64,000 bases of DNA from Geobacillus thermodenitrificans subsp. thermodenitrificans DSM 465 (GCF_000496575.1 NZ_AYKT01000003.1:1-64000); one strand, 5' to 3'. Shown: positions 16,643 through 26,604, numbered from the stretch's first letter. The notes: a model not told the origin generated them from the letters alone. Translations and numbers: made by a program.

Positions 16643-18106
16643 CTAATGATGATGAGGGCGTTGATGAAGTTGTTGTGACACTTGGGATTCTGTTCCTGGC
16701 TCGACGATCACGAATTGCCCCATCATCCCGCTGTCTTCATGATATAACAGATGGCAATGATACATGTAAGGCGTTGTCGGGTCTGGATAGCTTCCAAAAT
16801 CAACAGCCAATCTGACTTTCGTCCCGCTCGGTATGAAAACGGTATCCTTCCTTCCCCGTTCGTATTTCGGCGGCAATTCACCATTCTTATCAAGGATAGT
16901 GAATGTCGCATCGTGAATATGAAAGTTATGATCCCAGCCTTTATTTGTTATTTCCCAAATTTCGCGCGATCTGGCAGGAACAACCTCATCAATCCGGTTC
17001 ATATCCATTTTCTTTCCGTTGATCGCCGATTCGGTAGTCAGTACAAACGTTCGGACCTTCGCATCCGCTGGAACTTCGATCGGCGGTTCGCTGGTGAGTG
17101 TTTGAGGCAATGGTGTTGCTGCGGTCAGACGCTGATCGGCGATCAATTTGACGAGATCAAACTCTCCATTTTCAATCCCGTCTTTGCCGGCAAAACTGTG
17201 CAAGATCGTTTCTTCTCCTTCCTTAAATTCGATCACAATCTCTGCACGTTCACCCGGACTTAACAAAATGCGCTTCATCTTGATCGGTTCCGGCAGCAAT
17301 CCCGCATCATTTCCGACTAGATAAAATGAACGGTTATCGGAAAAACCGATATGATAAGCTCTCGCATTCGAGCCGTTGAGCAACCGGAATCGGACTTGGC
17401 TTGAAGTGATGCGTAAATACGGATCATAAGTTCCATTGACCAAAATCTGATTCCCTAACATTCCAAACGGGGTAAGATCCATGCTTTCATTGAAGGAACC
17501 GTCCCCGTTGAACATTTTATCCTGAATAATGATCGGAATGTCGTCAACGCCATAATTTGAAGGTAATTTTTTTGAATCTTGATCCTCGATTAAAAACAAG
17601 CCTGCAAGTCCTCGATACACATGAAGTGCCGTTTTGCCGTGCAAATGCGGATGATACCACGTAGTTGCTGCGGGTTGCTCAATCGTCCAGCTAGGATTCC
17701 AAGTCGATCCGGCTTCAATCATTTGGTGCGGTCCACCATCCATCGCAGCCGGCAAACGCATCCCGTGCCAATGCAAGGTTGAAGTTTCTGGAAGGTGATT
17801 GACAACATCAAACGCCACTTTGTCACCGCGTGACACACGTATCGTCGGCCCTAAGTAAGAGCCGTTGATCCCCCAAGTCGGTGTTTTCTTACCTTCAAAA
17901 AATTCGGTGGTTCCAGTTTGCATCGTTAACGTGAAGTGTTTCGTGCCATCAGGACCCACTGTCGGTTCAAGAAGTGGCGGGATGTTCAATTCATTCTGAA
18001 ACGTCAGCTTCCCGACATTCGTCGTTGTATCCCCATCACATCCTGCCAAACATAAAGCGATCAATCCAAATAAAAGAGTAGCAAATATGCGTCTTCGTTT
18101 CATCAT
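16643..18106 (-). CDS. Multicopper oxidase, lipoprotein
   Basis: A 487-residue oxidase with a lipoprotein signal (basic MMKRRR, hydrophobic core, lipobox LAGC near residue 23), so it should be anchored outside the membrane. All copper-binding blocks are present: HWHGMRLP and WYHPHLHGKT near 115-160, HNFHIHDATF near 395 and YHCHLLYHEDSGMM near 455, the last carrying the type-1 Cys and a likely Met axial ligand. This is the CueO/laccase/bilirubin-oxidase type, using O2 to oxidise Cu(I) or phenolics. It has a His-rich C-terminus (HQRPHHH). It lies 28 bp downstream of a small membrane protein in the same orientation. Confidence 0.9.
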   Translation of the reverse strand: MMKRRRIFATLLFGLIALCLAGCDGDTTTNVGKLTFQNELNIPPLLEPTVGPDGTKHFTLTMQTGTTEFFEGKKTPTWGINGSYLGPTIRVSRGDKVAFDVVNHLPETSTLHWHGMRLPAAMDGGPHQMIEAGSTWNPSWTIEQPAATTWYHPHLHGKTALHVYRGLAGLFLIEDQDSKKLPSNYGVDDIPIIIQDKMFNGDGSFNESMDLTPFGMLGNQILVNGTYDPYLRITSSQVRFRLLNGSNARAYHIGFSDNRSFYLVGNDAGLLPEPIKMKRILLSPGERAEIVIEFKEGEETILHSFAGKDGIENGEFDLVKLIADQRLTAATPLPQTLTSEPPIEVPADAKVRTFVLTTESAINGKKMDMNRIDEVVPARSREIWEITNKGWDHNFHIHDATFTILDKNGELPPKYERGRKDTVFIPSGTKVRLAVDFGSYPDPTTPYMYHCHLLYHEDSGMMGQFVIVEPGTESQVSQQLHQRPHHH

Positions 18107-18134
18107 TCAGCTCCCTCTTTTTCTCGAAAAATAG

Positions 18135-18524
18135 CTAGTTCCTTCTCATTGTTCGTTGAACGGCAGCAGCAATCCATCCAGTTATGACTCCCCAAACAGC
18201 ATTGGTCACGATGACACTGACGATGGCAAAAGGATTGGTAATCGGACCTTGCAGCTCGCCTTCCAGAATCGGGGATGCGATCGCACTGATTATGATCGCC
18301 AATCCCCCATAGACGATTCCTGCATACAGAAGTGTTTTCAACGGATTTTCAACGCGAAACAGAACAGCAGCACCAATCCAGATGACAGAGATGAGTATGG
18401 TGACTGAAATACTCGCCATCGGTTGGCCGATTCTCTCAAGCAATCCCAACATATTCATCAGCGGTCGGATCAACGCTAATGCACCAAGACCAATTGCTAG
18501 CGACAAATGGCCGTTACCTTTCAT
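18135..18524 (-). CDS. Four-helix membrane protein upstream of the oxidase
   Basis: A 129-residue protein with four hydrophobic segments (about residues 8-25, 37-57, 66-87 and 98-120) and the C-terminal tail RTMRRN. AAGAG ribosome site upstream of the ATG. No recognised family. Adjacent same-strand spacing to the multicopper oxidase suggests a bicistronic unit. Confidence 0.65.
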   Translation of the reverse strand: MKGNGHLSLAIGLGALALIRPLMNMLGLLERIGQPMASISVTILISVIWIGAAVLFRVENPLKTLLYAGIVYGGLAIIISAIASPILEGELQGPITNPFAIVSVIVTNAVWGVITGWIAAAVQRTMRRN

Positions 18525-18613
18525 CTCTTCCCAACTCCTTGTTCATTTTTTATCGGTCTCATTGTAACAATGGAATGTTGTGAACTTATGACGATGCTGT
18601 ACGGGTTGTATGA

Positions 18614-18793
18614 AAGTTTCCCCATGCCTTGAACGGAGTGGGACGGTGTAATCACGGTAAAAGAAAAGAAGAGCGTGAAACGTTGGGGGACATGGTCTCT
18701 TGGATTCATCGGCAAAACCCGGAGCTCGAAAAGAAGAACCAAGAGCATCGCAACAACTTCGAAGATGGGGCTGAAATCAAGTCGGGTGGATAG
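18614..18793 (+). other. Orphan reading-frame fragment
   Basis: An open plus-strand frame of about 60 codons ending ERETLGDMVSWIHRQNPELE then KKNQEHRNNFEDGAEIKSGG. The charged, helical composition is protein-like, but there is no good start or ribosome site. Probably the tail of a lost gene. Nothing else is visible between 18525 and 18880. Confidence 0.25.
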
Positions 18794-18881
18794 CAGCCTA
18801 CTGGCGTTTCATGATCAAACGTATTGCTCAGAAGAACCATACAACGTCAGATGTTGCCCATGCCAGATATATTTCTAAATG

Positions 18882-18912
18882 AAAAAAAGGGCTCTTTTAC
18901 AGGCCCTTTTTC
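18882..18912. terminator. Bidirectional terminator
   Basis: AAAAAGGGC / GCCCTTTTT around a 10-nt loop. It can end both the minus-strand hydrolase transcript and anything entering from the left. Confidence 0.7.
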
Positions 18913-18934
18913 ACCAAAACTCTGCACAGTGACA

Positions 18935-19999
18935 TCACAAAACTTCATCCAAAAAATCGATCATGATATTCGTAAATTCAACCGGCTTGTCATAATGAAT
19001 ATCATGTCCAGGGGTATCCACTTTTACCAACTTTCCATTCTGCAGCAACTCGACGACACGTTGGGCGTCCTCATCTGTAAGAGCCGCAAGCAACAGGTCG
19101 CCGTCATAATTGGTCTGTGCCTTCACAAATACAGTGGGACATTCAATCTTCGCAAGCACTTCGGCTTGATCATAATCCTCAAACCAGCTGTTATCATAGA
19201 AGGTCTCTCCAAACCTTCTGTCGTATGGATAGGTTGCGGACTCGAAGATTCGATTGATGTTGGGCGGCAGATAAAACAAGTGTACAGGTTCATTCGGATG
19301 CTTCTTATGGTAAGCGACCGCATCCTTCGCAAACCGATTCCATAAAAAGTCTCCGAATACCTTCTTCCAGTAGCTGTGTTTCAAGGAATACTCAAAATAG
19401 TCGCCTATTTCATCCTGTTTTTTGAAATCTTCGTACTGCTGAAAGCCGTACACCCAGGCGAACGTTTTCTCTCTTCTGCCCGGCTCCGTTGCGAAAAACG
19501 GTGAGTCTTCGATAACGAGTCCGAGCACAAGTTCAGGGTAATGCGCAGCGATCCAGGCCGCTACCATGCCGCCCGACGAATGGCCGGAAAGGATCACCTT
19601 GTCACCGATCACCGTCTTGATAAATTCGGCAAAATCAGCCGCCATGGCCTTAGCCGAATACTTTTCAGGATTCCAGTCGGACTCCCCATGTCCATGGCAA
19701 TCGACAGCGAACACATGATACCGCTCAGACAACGCCGGCAGTGATTTTGCGTAATCCTCCCATGTCATGCCTTGTCCGTGGATCAGCAGCAGCGGCGGAT
19801 TGCCGTTGTCCGGACCTTCCCCATAATTAAGCACTGTACCGTCGTTCAGCGTCACTTGTTTTTCCGTAAAGCCCGCTTTACGCATCGCCTTCAGCGGCTT
19901 GTCCATATACGTCACATTCGTGTAAAAATATGAACCGATCACGAACAGCAAAATAGCGAATACCGCACCGATGAAAAAACGCCTCTTCTTCTTTTTCAT
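18935..19999 (-). CDS. Membrane-anchored alpha/beta hydrolase
   Basis: About 354 residues. An N-terminal basic stretch and a single hydrophobic helix (about residues 10-27) form a signal anchor, placing the enzyme outside the cell. The fold is a classical alpha/beta hydrolase: oxyanion HGQG near 75, CHGHGESDWNPEKYS near 100, nucleophile elbow GHSSGG near 140 with the catalytic Ser, and the C-terminal His in TPGHDIHYDKP near 335. AAAGGAGAAGG precedes the ATG. Likely an esterase or lipase-type enzyme; substrate unknown. Confidence 0.85.
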   Translation of the reverse strand: MKKKKRRFFIGAVFAILLFVIGSYFYTNVTYMDKPLKAMRKAGFTEKQVTLNDGTVLNYGEGPDNGNPPLLLIHGQGMTWEDYAKSLPALSERYHVFAVDCHGHGESDWNPEKYSAKAMAADFAEFIKTVIGDKVILSGHSSGGMVAAWIAAHYPELVLGLVIEDSPFFATEPGRREKTFAWVYGFQQYEDFKKQDEIGDYFEYSLKHSYWKKVFGDFLWNRFAKDAVAYHKKHPNEPVHLFYLPPNINRIFESATYPYDRRFGETFYDNSWFEDYDQAEVLAKIECPTVFVKAQTNYDGDLLLAALTDEDAQRVVELLQNGKLVKVDTPGHDIHYDKPVEFTNIMIDFLDEVL

Positions 20000-20250
20000 C
20001 AACCTTCTCCTTTCATTGGGCTGCCGGCATGATCACTCGTGGCCACGCGCGCTCTTTCACAATACGACCGATCAGACCTTTGGTCTAGTAGTGTTCCCGG
20101 TTCGAACGATATGCGACAATCGCACGTAGAGCTTTATTCACGACCAATCAACAAAGGCTCAACCGACAATGAATAAGTGAATCGTGTAAACTTGAGTTTC
20201 ATGCACGAGTACTAACGACGCCTACTTATAATAAATGCGTTGATGGACTG

Positions 20251-20296
20251 TCGTCAACTACACCGCAATCAGGCCAGCGCGTGATTTAGTTGACGA
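20251..20296. repeat. 10-bp inverted repeat in a long gap
   Basis: TCGTCAACTA (20251-20260) and TAGTTGACGA (20287-20296) are perfect inverted repeats 26 bp apart. The gap 20000-20330 has no gene. Function unknown; may be part of a decayed transposable element. Confidence 0.4.
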
Positions 20297-20330
20297 AACG
20301 GCAGGCTTCATTTTAACATCGTTTCAAAAG

Positions 20331-20380
20331 AAGTCTCCCACTTCGAAACAAAGTGAAAGTGGGAGATGAATATCGGTTAG
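20331..20380 (+). mobile_element. IS200/IS605-type right-end relic 1
   Basis: A hairpin CTCCCACTT...AAGTGGGAG followed by ATGAAT. This arrangement is the usual subterminal structure at the right end of bacillal IS200/IS605 (TnpB) elements, where it also forms the 3' part of the omega RNA. No tnpA or tnpB is attached. Confidence 0.5.
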
Positions 20381-20504
20381 CACCAGCCAAAACATATAAG
20401 CAAATAAACAACAATCACGTTCCTTGTAAACGGGATAGATGGGGTTACATGGAAAACAGCGAATGCAAAAACTAAGCAAACCCTTCCATGCATACATCAA
20501 GGTG

Positions 20505-20632
20505 CGAAAGAACTCTTCGAGTTAGGGCGACTCGAAGTGACGCCTAAGGAGACGACAGGTCGCTTTCGCCGTGGAACTGAGAAATTTCCGCTTCAAGCAC
20601 AACGAAGTGGGAGTCGTTCAGCTCGATGGGTT
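20505..20632 (+). mobile_element. IS200/IS605-type right-end relic 2 (omega-RNA-like tail)
   Basis: Contains GGAACTGAGAAA, then CTTC-AAGCACAAC-GAAG and GTGGGAGTCGTTC, resembling the 'ggaactgagaa + Ser-loop hairpin' tail seen downstream of tnpB in Bacillaceae. It overlaps the 3' end of the methyltransferase gene on the other strand. Together with relic 1 about 170 bp away it marks decayed IS605-type DNA. Assignment rests on remembered family pattern, not alignment. Confidence 0.5.
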
Positions 20633-21226
20633 AGCACCGATAGCACATACAGCTGAAACCGGCTTCGTTTGTTTCTCTTCAAGTCGAATGGATGAGAACC
20701 CTGCCTCTTTAAGATACTGAACTAACTTTTCCCCTTCCTGGCGTGCTGTTTCGTTCGTTGCCCCCTTGGAACGAGGCTGGAGTGTAATGGCAATCAGCCC
20801 GTTTGGCTTCAGCAAATGCCGCAATTCTTTTAATCGTTCAATCGGTTGTTCCCAAAATAGAATCGAATTGATCGAAAAGATTTTATCAAACGCTTCGTTA
20901 AACACGGGAAGATGCTCAATAGTCGCAAGTTGTAGCTTGACTTTTCCTTCCCGTATAGCGGCTTCATTCCTTTTTTGCGCCTGTGAAAACATGACTTCGG
21001 ACGGATCAATTCCTACGAATATCCCTTCCTTAATAATGTTGCTTATCTTCTCAGCGGCAATTCCGGGACCAAATCCGATCTCTAGTACCTTATCATTACT
21101 TCGTATATCCAATAATGCCACCGTCCATTCGTTGATTTCTTTATTAGCAGCTGCCATAATCCTTCCACCGATGTTTCCCAAAAAACCATATGGGCGACCA
21201 AATAAATTCATCAACAATCGACTCAT
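20618..21226 (-). CDS. Class I SAM-dependent methyltransferase
   Basis: A 202-residue methyltransferase with motif I VLEIGFGPGIAAE near residue 48, acidic GIDPSEVM near 72, ATIEHLPVFNEAFD near 100 and NPNGLIAITLQPRS-type post motif near 140. It is a UbiE/YcgJ-like small-molecule methyltransferase; the acceptor is unknown. The last residues (NPSS) and the stop overlap an IS605 end relic, so the natural C-terminus may have been altered. AAGGAGG ribosome site before the ATG. Confidence 0.85.
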   Translation of the reverse strand: MSRLLMNLFGRPYGFLGNIGGRIMAAANKEINEWTVALLDIRSNDKVLEIGFGPGIAAEKISNIIKEGIFVGIDPSEVMFSQAQKRNEAAIREGKVKLQLATIEHLPVFNEAFDKIFSINSILFWEQPIERLKELRHLLKPNGLIAITLQPRSKGATNETARQEGEKLVQYLKEAGFSSIRLEEKQTKPVSAVCAIGANPSS

Positions 21227-21435
21227 GAAAAACCTCCTTGAAAATGGATTTCAAATTGTTTTTGATAAAAAGTAGGCATAAGTTGACGAGCATCATTTCC
21301 TCACCGTTTGAGTATTCCTTTCCTCAAGCCCTCATAAAACCATCCAAGGATCCCGGGAATGATTGGTTTTGAATTTGTCAATATGATATACGGTTTTTCC
21401 GATGTTATCGGTTTCGAATGTGAATGAAATGTAAA

Positions 21436-21463
21436 CAGGCATTAGGAATCGTCCTAATGCCTG
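21436..21463 (-). terminator. Hairpin terminator of the ABC-F gene
   Basis: Perfect 11-bp arms CAGGCATTAGG / CCTAATGCCTG with a 6-nt loop, 19 bp past the ABC-F stop. The T run is weak (TGTTTACATTT). A partly similar GCTAGGAATCG...CTAATGCC lies at about 5760. Confidence 0.6.
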
Positions 21464-21481
21464 TGGTTGCCCATATGTGCT

Positions 21482-23056
<1,575 letters not shown>

Positions 23057-23094
23057 ATGATCATCCCCATTTTTGATTTTACGGGGACAAAAAA

Positions 23095-23123
23095 GCCCCC
23101 TATCCATTTTCAGAATAGGAGGC
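23095..23123 (-). terminator. Leader terminator (attenuator) of the ABC-F gene
   Basis: On the minus strand GCCTCCTATTC pairs with GGATAGGGGGC over a 6-nt loop and is followed by TTTTTTGT, 39 bp before the ABC-F start codon. Confidence 0.8.
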
Positions 23124-23291
23124 ACAACTATAGCAGGACGCCAAAAAAAGAGACTAACTCCATTTGGGTATACCTCACTATAAACGTGCAATCCTATTCT
23201 GAAAACGTTAATTGAAGGCAGCACAAAGAAAGCAGCACATTCATCTGTCTGCAAAAAAACCACCTTCAATTAATGTCTTTTCAAAATAGGA
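23107..23291 (-). promoter_or_regulatory. Antiterminator/anti-antiterminator leader
   Basis: Three mutually exclusive segments can be read. Segment A (23278-23291, RNA UCCUAUUUUGAAAA), segment B (23192-23205, UUUUCAGAAUAGGA) and segment C (23107-23120, UCCUAUUCUGAAAA). B is perfectly complementary to C over 14 nt and pairs with A with a single G-U. A:B pairing, extended by TTAATTGAAGG/CCTTCAATTAA (23262-23272 with 23208-23218), leaves C free to form the terminator; B:C pairing prevents it. This is the layout of ribosome-stalling attenuation known for ABC-F genes such as vmlR. The switch itself is inferred. Confidence 0.75.
23194..23244 (-). CDS. Candidate 16-aa leader peptide
   Basis: ATG at 23244 encodes MNVLLSLCCLQLTFSE and stops inside segment B of the leader. 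A ribosome stalled on it would open the A:B stem. The nearest purine-rich site (AAGGTGG) is 15 nt upstream, longer than ideal. An alternative start, a TTG 5 nt after that site, reads in frame with the ABC-F gene and would not give a separate peptide. Confidence 0.5.
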   Translation of the reverse strand: MNVLLSLCCLQLTFSE

Positions 23292-23342
23292 TTAGCACTT
23301 CATGTTCGAGGATTCACCCTTCCGTTCGCATTATTTAAATTT

Positions 23343-23371
23343 ATTCTATATAATATATCAAAAATTGTCAA
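23343..23371 (-). promoter_or_regulatory. Sigma-A promoter of the ABC-F leader
   Basis: Consensus -35 TTGACA (23366-23371), 17-bp AT-rich spacer, -10 TAGAAT (23343-23348). Transcription would begin about 45 bp before segment A. Confidence 0.85.
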
Positions 23372-23403
23372 TTCATAAATAAAAAGGGCCCAACGGTTCT
23401 TCC

Positions 23404-23662
23404 TTACGAACAGCTGCCATCTCCTCCGCCAAACCCGTCGGAATGACTTCCCGAATCGAATGATCCGCACTTAGAGGAGGGAGAATTTGAATGGGTCCAA
23501 GAAGAGTCACAATAATACGTGTGGTGATTCTTCTGACTGTTGTGTAAATCATTTACGTTAGGTGGACATCGACTTGCATTGATCGTAAAGAAAGGGAAAA
23601 ACAACACAAAACCAATTAATTGCTAAACATCCGATCAAGCCTCTATGAGCCCTCTTTTCCAT
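23404..23662 (-). pseudogene. Small secreted or membrane protein, probably frameshifted
   Basis: From ATG 23662 one frame reads MEKRAHRGLIGCLAINWFCV VFPFL, a short basic plus hydrophobic leader. In the next frame the open part continues FFTINASRCPPNVNDLHNSQ and ends in a Ser/Gly/His/Asp-rich tail (GSFDSGSHSDGFGGGDGSCS). Neither half has a complete start plus body, so a single-base slip near 23597 is likely. Family unknown. Nothing else is evident from 23663 to 24025. Confidence 0.35.
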
Positions 23663-24025
23663 CCTATTCTCATCCGTTCGCTAAGTTGCATTCCATTCGC
23701 GGAAAAAGGAAATGAAAGCAGCACATAACATTGTGCAACGTATGTCACACAAAGAGTTTGCTTCGCCGACTCAAGAAAGCGGTGAATTTGCGGCATGTTG
23801 CCACCTTATTTTCATTTTTATGACGTTCTTTGGATGTTTTCACTCCGTTCATTCAAGCTTACAAAATTCGGATCGTTAGCGCAAAGCATTGCTTAGTTGG
23901 ACATTGTTTTGATCCTCTTTTGTTTGCTTGTAGAGTAAATGGGCATAATTGCTTAACCAACCGGTGATGATTTGTCGTTCGCAACCGATTGACTGAGAAG
24001 CGGGCCGTCGCTTCTTTTCTCATAC

Positions 24026-24071
24026 AATCTAAACATTTAACTTCACTTAAATATTTAGATTGTTTTATAAT
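24026..24071 (+). promoter_or_regulatory. Palindromic operator overlapping the marR promoter
   Basis: AATCTAAACATTTAA (24026-24040) and TTAAATATTTAGATT (24047-24061) are 15-bp inverted repeats with one mismatch and a 6-nt centre. A -10 TATAAT follows at 24066-24071, so the palindrome covers the -35 region. The same layout (11-bp arms, 6-nt centre) precedes the next gene at 24605-24632. Confidence 0.7.
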
Positions 24072-24109
24072 ATAAATACAAAACCTTACCATAACGAAGG
24101 TGATGTCAG

Positions 24110-24559
24110 ATGGACGATATCAAGGCTTTGTATTTGGCCATTAAAGAAAAAAACGATGCAGTGACCGCGTTTTTGCTGCAAGAGATTCGTGCGATGCTCG
24201 GCGCTGAGTATCAAGACTTAACCCAAAAGCAAGTGATGTTGCTGGAGTTATTGAGGCATCAAACCATGACGATCAATGAAATCGCTGAGTCCTTTTCGAT
24301 GACTCCGAGCGCCGCCAGCCAGCTCGTCCGAAAGATGGAGGAAAAAGCCTATGTTCGCCGGGACATCAATCCTGCTGACCGTCGTGAAATTATCGTGCGC
24401 CTAGGCCAAGCCGGTCAAGCGTATCATAAGAAAATGGATGAAGTGGAATTGCATTTAATGGAGAAATATTACGGGAAACTTCGCCGAGAGGACTTAGAGA
24501 AGTTGAAGGAAATCAATGATAAACTGTATGATCTCATCATGAAAGAACATCGGTCGTAA
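24110..24559 (+). CDS. MarR-family transcriptional regulator
   Basis: A 149-residue winged-helix regulator. HTH core MTINEIAESFSMTPSAASQL VRKMEEKAYVRR at residues 52-84, wing RRDINPADRREIIVRL, flanked by dimerisation helices. MarR proteins bind palindromes as dimers and release them on ligand or oxidant binding. The pair of AT-rich palindromes before this gene and before the next one suggests it controls itself and the membrane protein. No cysteine is present, so a thiol-based switch is unlikely. Confidence 0.9.
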   Translation: MDDIKALYLAIKEKNDAVTAFLLQEIRAMLGAEYQDLTQKQVMLLELLRHQTMTINEIAESFSMTPSAASQLVRKMEEKAYVRRDINPADRREIIVRLGQAGQAYHKKMDEVELHLMEKYYGKLRREDLEKLKEINDKLYDLIMKEHRS

Positions 24560-24604
24560 TCCCTTCTTCTTTCAGGAAGGGATCTGCAAAATATTTAAGT
24601 AAAT

Positions 24605-24632
24605 TTAATAATTAAGATTGGTTAATTATTAA
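24605..24632 (+). promoter_or_regulatory. Perfect 11-bp palindrome before the membrane-protein gene
   Basis: TTAATAATTAA and TTAATTATTAA are perfect inverted repeats around GATTGG. The right arm runs straight into the ribosome site AAGGAGG, so a bound dimer would also block translation-initiation DNA. A second short palindrome (ATTTA-AG-TAAAT) lies at 24595-24606. Likely MarR operator. Confidence 0.7.
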
Positions 24633-24645
24633 GGAGGAACACCTT

Positions 24646-25743
24646 ATGAACAAAACTCAGAACGTCCATTATATGCGATTTATCACTGCTTCTGTATTGG
24701 CTGTGGTCATTCTTTATGTAACGGTACGAAAACATGTTCATGTTTTCGAAAATTCGTCTGTGCTATTGTTGCTTGTCACCGTTTTTCCACTCTATTTAGC
24801 CGTTGTTTACCGAATGACCATTGGGCGGGTGAAGTATTCATGGAAAGTGTGCGTGAGCGTGGTTGCATCTGGGCTCGGTATCTCGTATTGGATCATTCCC
24901 GCTCCGCTTCGTGAGCAATACAAGGTGATCAAATATGTTTTTTTCGTAATGGAAGGCGGGATCATTCTAATCGAATTATGGATCGCTTGGTATATCGTTC
25001 GAAACCTCGGGGCACTCATTCGCACCTTTCGCGCTGAAAAAACGAACCATTTTTATTTTTTAAGCACCTATGTGCATACCATTGAAGCCGTGTTCAAGCG
25101 TCCGGTCTTTTTGCTGCGCCTCCTCACAACAGAGGCCGCTGCTTTGTATTACTTAACATATCGCAAAAAAACACGCCAATTGTCATTGCCATATCCCACC
25201 TATTCCTATCATGAGAAAACGGAATATTTTGGTTTCTTTTTAATGCTCGTGCATGCGATGCTGATTGAAATTATTGCTGTTCATATTTTAGTGATGAGAT
25301 GGAGTGAAATCGCTGCTTGGGTGGTCACGTTTTTTGATGTGTACTTCCTGCTCCTTCTTATTGCCGATTATCGAGCGATTACCCTATCCCCGGTCGTGTT
25401 GGCGCCTGATAAACTCCATATCCAATTGGGCATCCGCAGTTTTGTCGAAGTGGAATACACCAACATTGAACAGATCACAAGGGAAGTGACCGCGAAACAA
25501 AAACGAAAAAAAGAAACTGATGCTTATTCAGTGACGTTGCCTAGTTTTTTTGAAGAAGAACCAAAACTAGAAATCCGCTTGAAGCAGCCGGTGGAAGTGA
25601 CAGAACTGTTCGGCCGAAAAAAAACGGTGCGAAAGCTATATGTTACGGTCGATGACATCCATGGCTTTTATGACAACTTGTTGGAAAACACCAAGCGGTG
25701 GCTTCACATGAATAAAGAAATCGGCTCCGCGAATCCGCGATGA
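24646..25743 (+). CDS. Polytopic membrane protein, MarR-linked
   Basis: A 365-residue protein with about seven hydrophobic segments in the first 260 residues (for example 12-28, 38-57, 70-87, 95-118, 195-218, 225-245) and a soluble C-terminal domain of about 100 residues with beta character (RSFVEVEYTNIEQITREV, then KLEIRLKQPVEVTELFGRKK). Proteins of this shape are often labelled 'beta-carotene monooxygenase' in bacilli without good reason; no oxygenase motif is visible. The PH-like C-terminal domain is reminiscent of YdbS/YdbT-type proteins, but that is only an impression. Function unknown. Confidence 0.75.
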   Translation: MNKTQNVHYMRFITASVLAVVILYVTVRKHVHVFENSSVLLLLVTVFPLYLAVVYRMTIGRVKYSWKVCVSVVASGLGISYWIIPAPLREQYKVIKYVFFVMEGGIILIELWIAWYIVRNLGALIRTFRAEKTNHFYFLSTYVHTIEAVFKRPVFLLRLLTTEAAALYYLTYRKKTRQLSLPYPTYSYHEKTEYFGFFLMLVHAMLIEIIAVHILVMRWSEIAAWVVTFFDVYFLLLLIADYRAITLSPVVLAPDKLHIQLGIRSFVEVEYTNIEQITREVTAKQKRKKETDAYSVTLPSFFEEEPKLEIRLKQPVEVTELFGRKKTVRKLYVTVDDIHGFYDNLLENTKRWLHMNKEIGSANPR

Positions 25744-25756
25744 GCCGATTTTTTTG
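25720..25756 (+). terminator. Terminator overlapping the gene's 3' end
   Basis: ATCGGCTC / GAGCCGAT with TTTTTTT; the stop codon lies inside the stem region. Confidence 0.85.
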
Positions 25757-25784
25757 ATTCGACTAACCTTTTTTCATCATATAG

Positions 25785-26180
25785 TGCTCCATGGCCTGCT
25801 ACAGCCATTGTCCCTCTTTCTTTGTGAAAGGAGACGGCATCCAGTTGAGTGTTGCGGCATCTCGCCCCATCTCCTCCACACGTTCAAGTTGTCCAAGCGT
25901 TTGCGTCATATCGGAACCAACAAACGTCAATCATATACTGTTCGATTCATGTTTTCACCTCTGGATGACCCACAGGAGTGCCTGGCGACTGCTTTGTTTT
26001 TTGGATCAGGTGAACCCATTCTTGATCTATAGCCATCATCTCTGCCTCGGACTGATGACATAACGACTGGATCAGTTCTTTCGGCACATATTGTTCGAGC
26101 CACTGCCGCTGTTCTTTCTCCGTTTGCAAGTTATGGATGAGGTCCATCATCATCCCAACGAGAAGGACCCCATCGTTTTT
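25785..26180 (-). pseudogene. MerR-family TipAS-domain regulator, decayed remnant
   Basis: The open part at 25947-26153 reads MMMDLIHNLQ ... LEQYVPKELIQSL ... EMMAIDQEWVHLIQKTKQSP GTPVGHPEV, matching the TipAS ligand-binding domain (drug recognition in MerR regulators). After a stop, another frame continues TFVGSDMTQTLGQLERVEEM GRDAATLNWMPSPFTKKEGQ, the next TipAS helices. The N-terminal DNA-binding domain is absent. So it is a truncated and frameshifted gene. Confidence 0.6.
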
Positions 26181-26604
26181 ATATGTAGTTCAATAGTTCA
26201 CGCGGCGCAAAATCATTGATGTTCTGCAATTCTTCCTTACTCCACCATTTTACCTGTTGCCATGCCTCCTTTTCCTCTTTCGTCATATTTTCGAACGATA
26301 ATCTAGTGTCCGATGGAATCACAATTTTGTAATAAATCTCACGACTAATAAAAGGACCTTGTTTCCCTTCGATCCATACATCCAGTTGGAATAGGGGCTC
26401 GCCGAGAAGGTCGACAACAATGCCTAGTTCTTCGTATAACTCCCTTTTTAACGCTTCCGCCGGCGTCTCGTTTTCTTCAATCCCTCCCCCTGGAGTCACC
26501 CATAACACTTTGTTTCCTACCACATCCCGAAATTCAAATCTCTGAAGAAGAATTTCATTCCGTTCATTGATGATTACGGCTCTAGAACATTTGCGTATGT
26601 TCAT
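26179..26604 (-). CDS. NUDIX hydrolase
   Basis: A 141-residue protein with the NUDIX box GGGIEENETPAEALKRELYE ELGI at about residues 38-62, fitting G-x5-E-x7-R-E-U-x-E-E-x-G-U. NUDIX enzymes hydrolyse nucleoside diphosphates linked to another moiety; the substrate here is unknown. AGGGGG lies 10 nt before the ATG. Confidence 0.9.
   Translation of the reverse strand: MNIRKCSRAVIINERNEILLQRFEFRDVVGNKVLWVTPGGGIEENETPAEALKRELYEELGIVVDLLGEPLFQLDVWIEGKQGPFISREIYYKIVIPSDTRLSFENMTKEEKEAWQQVKWWSKEELQNINDFAPRELLNYI

Noticed and set aside
23859-24092. 77-codon minus-strand frame before marR
   Set aside because: It would cover the marR promoter and palindrome and has no coding features.
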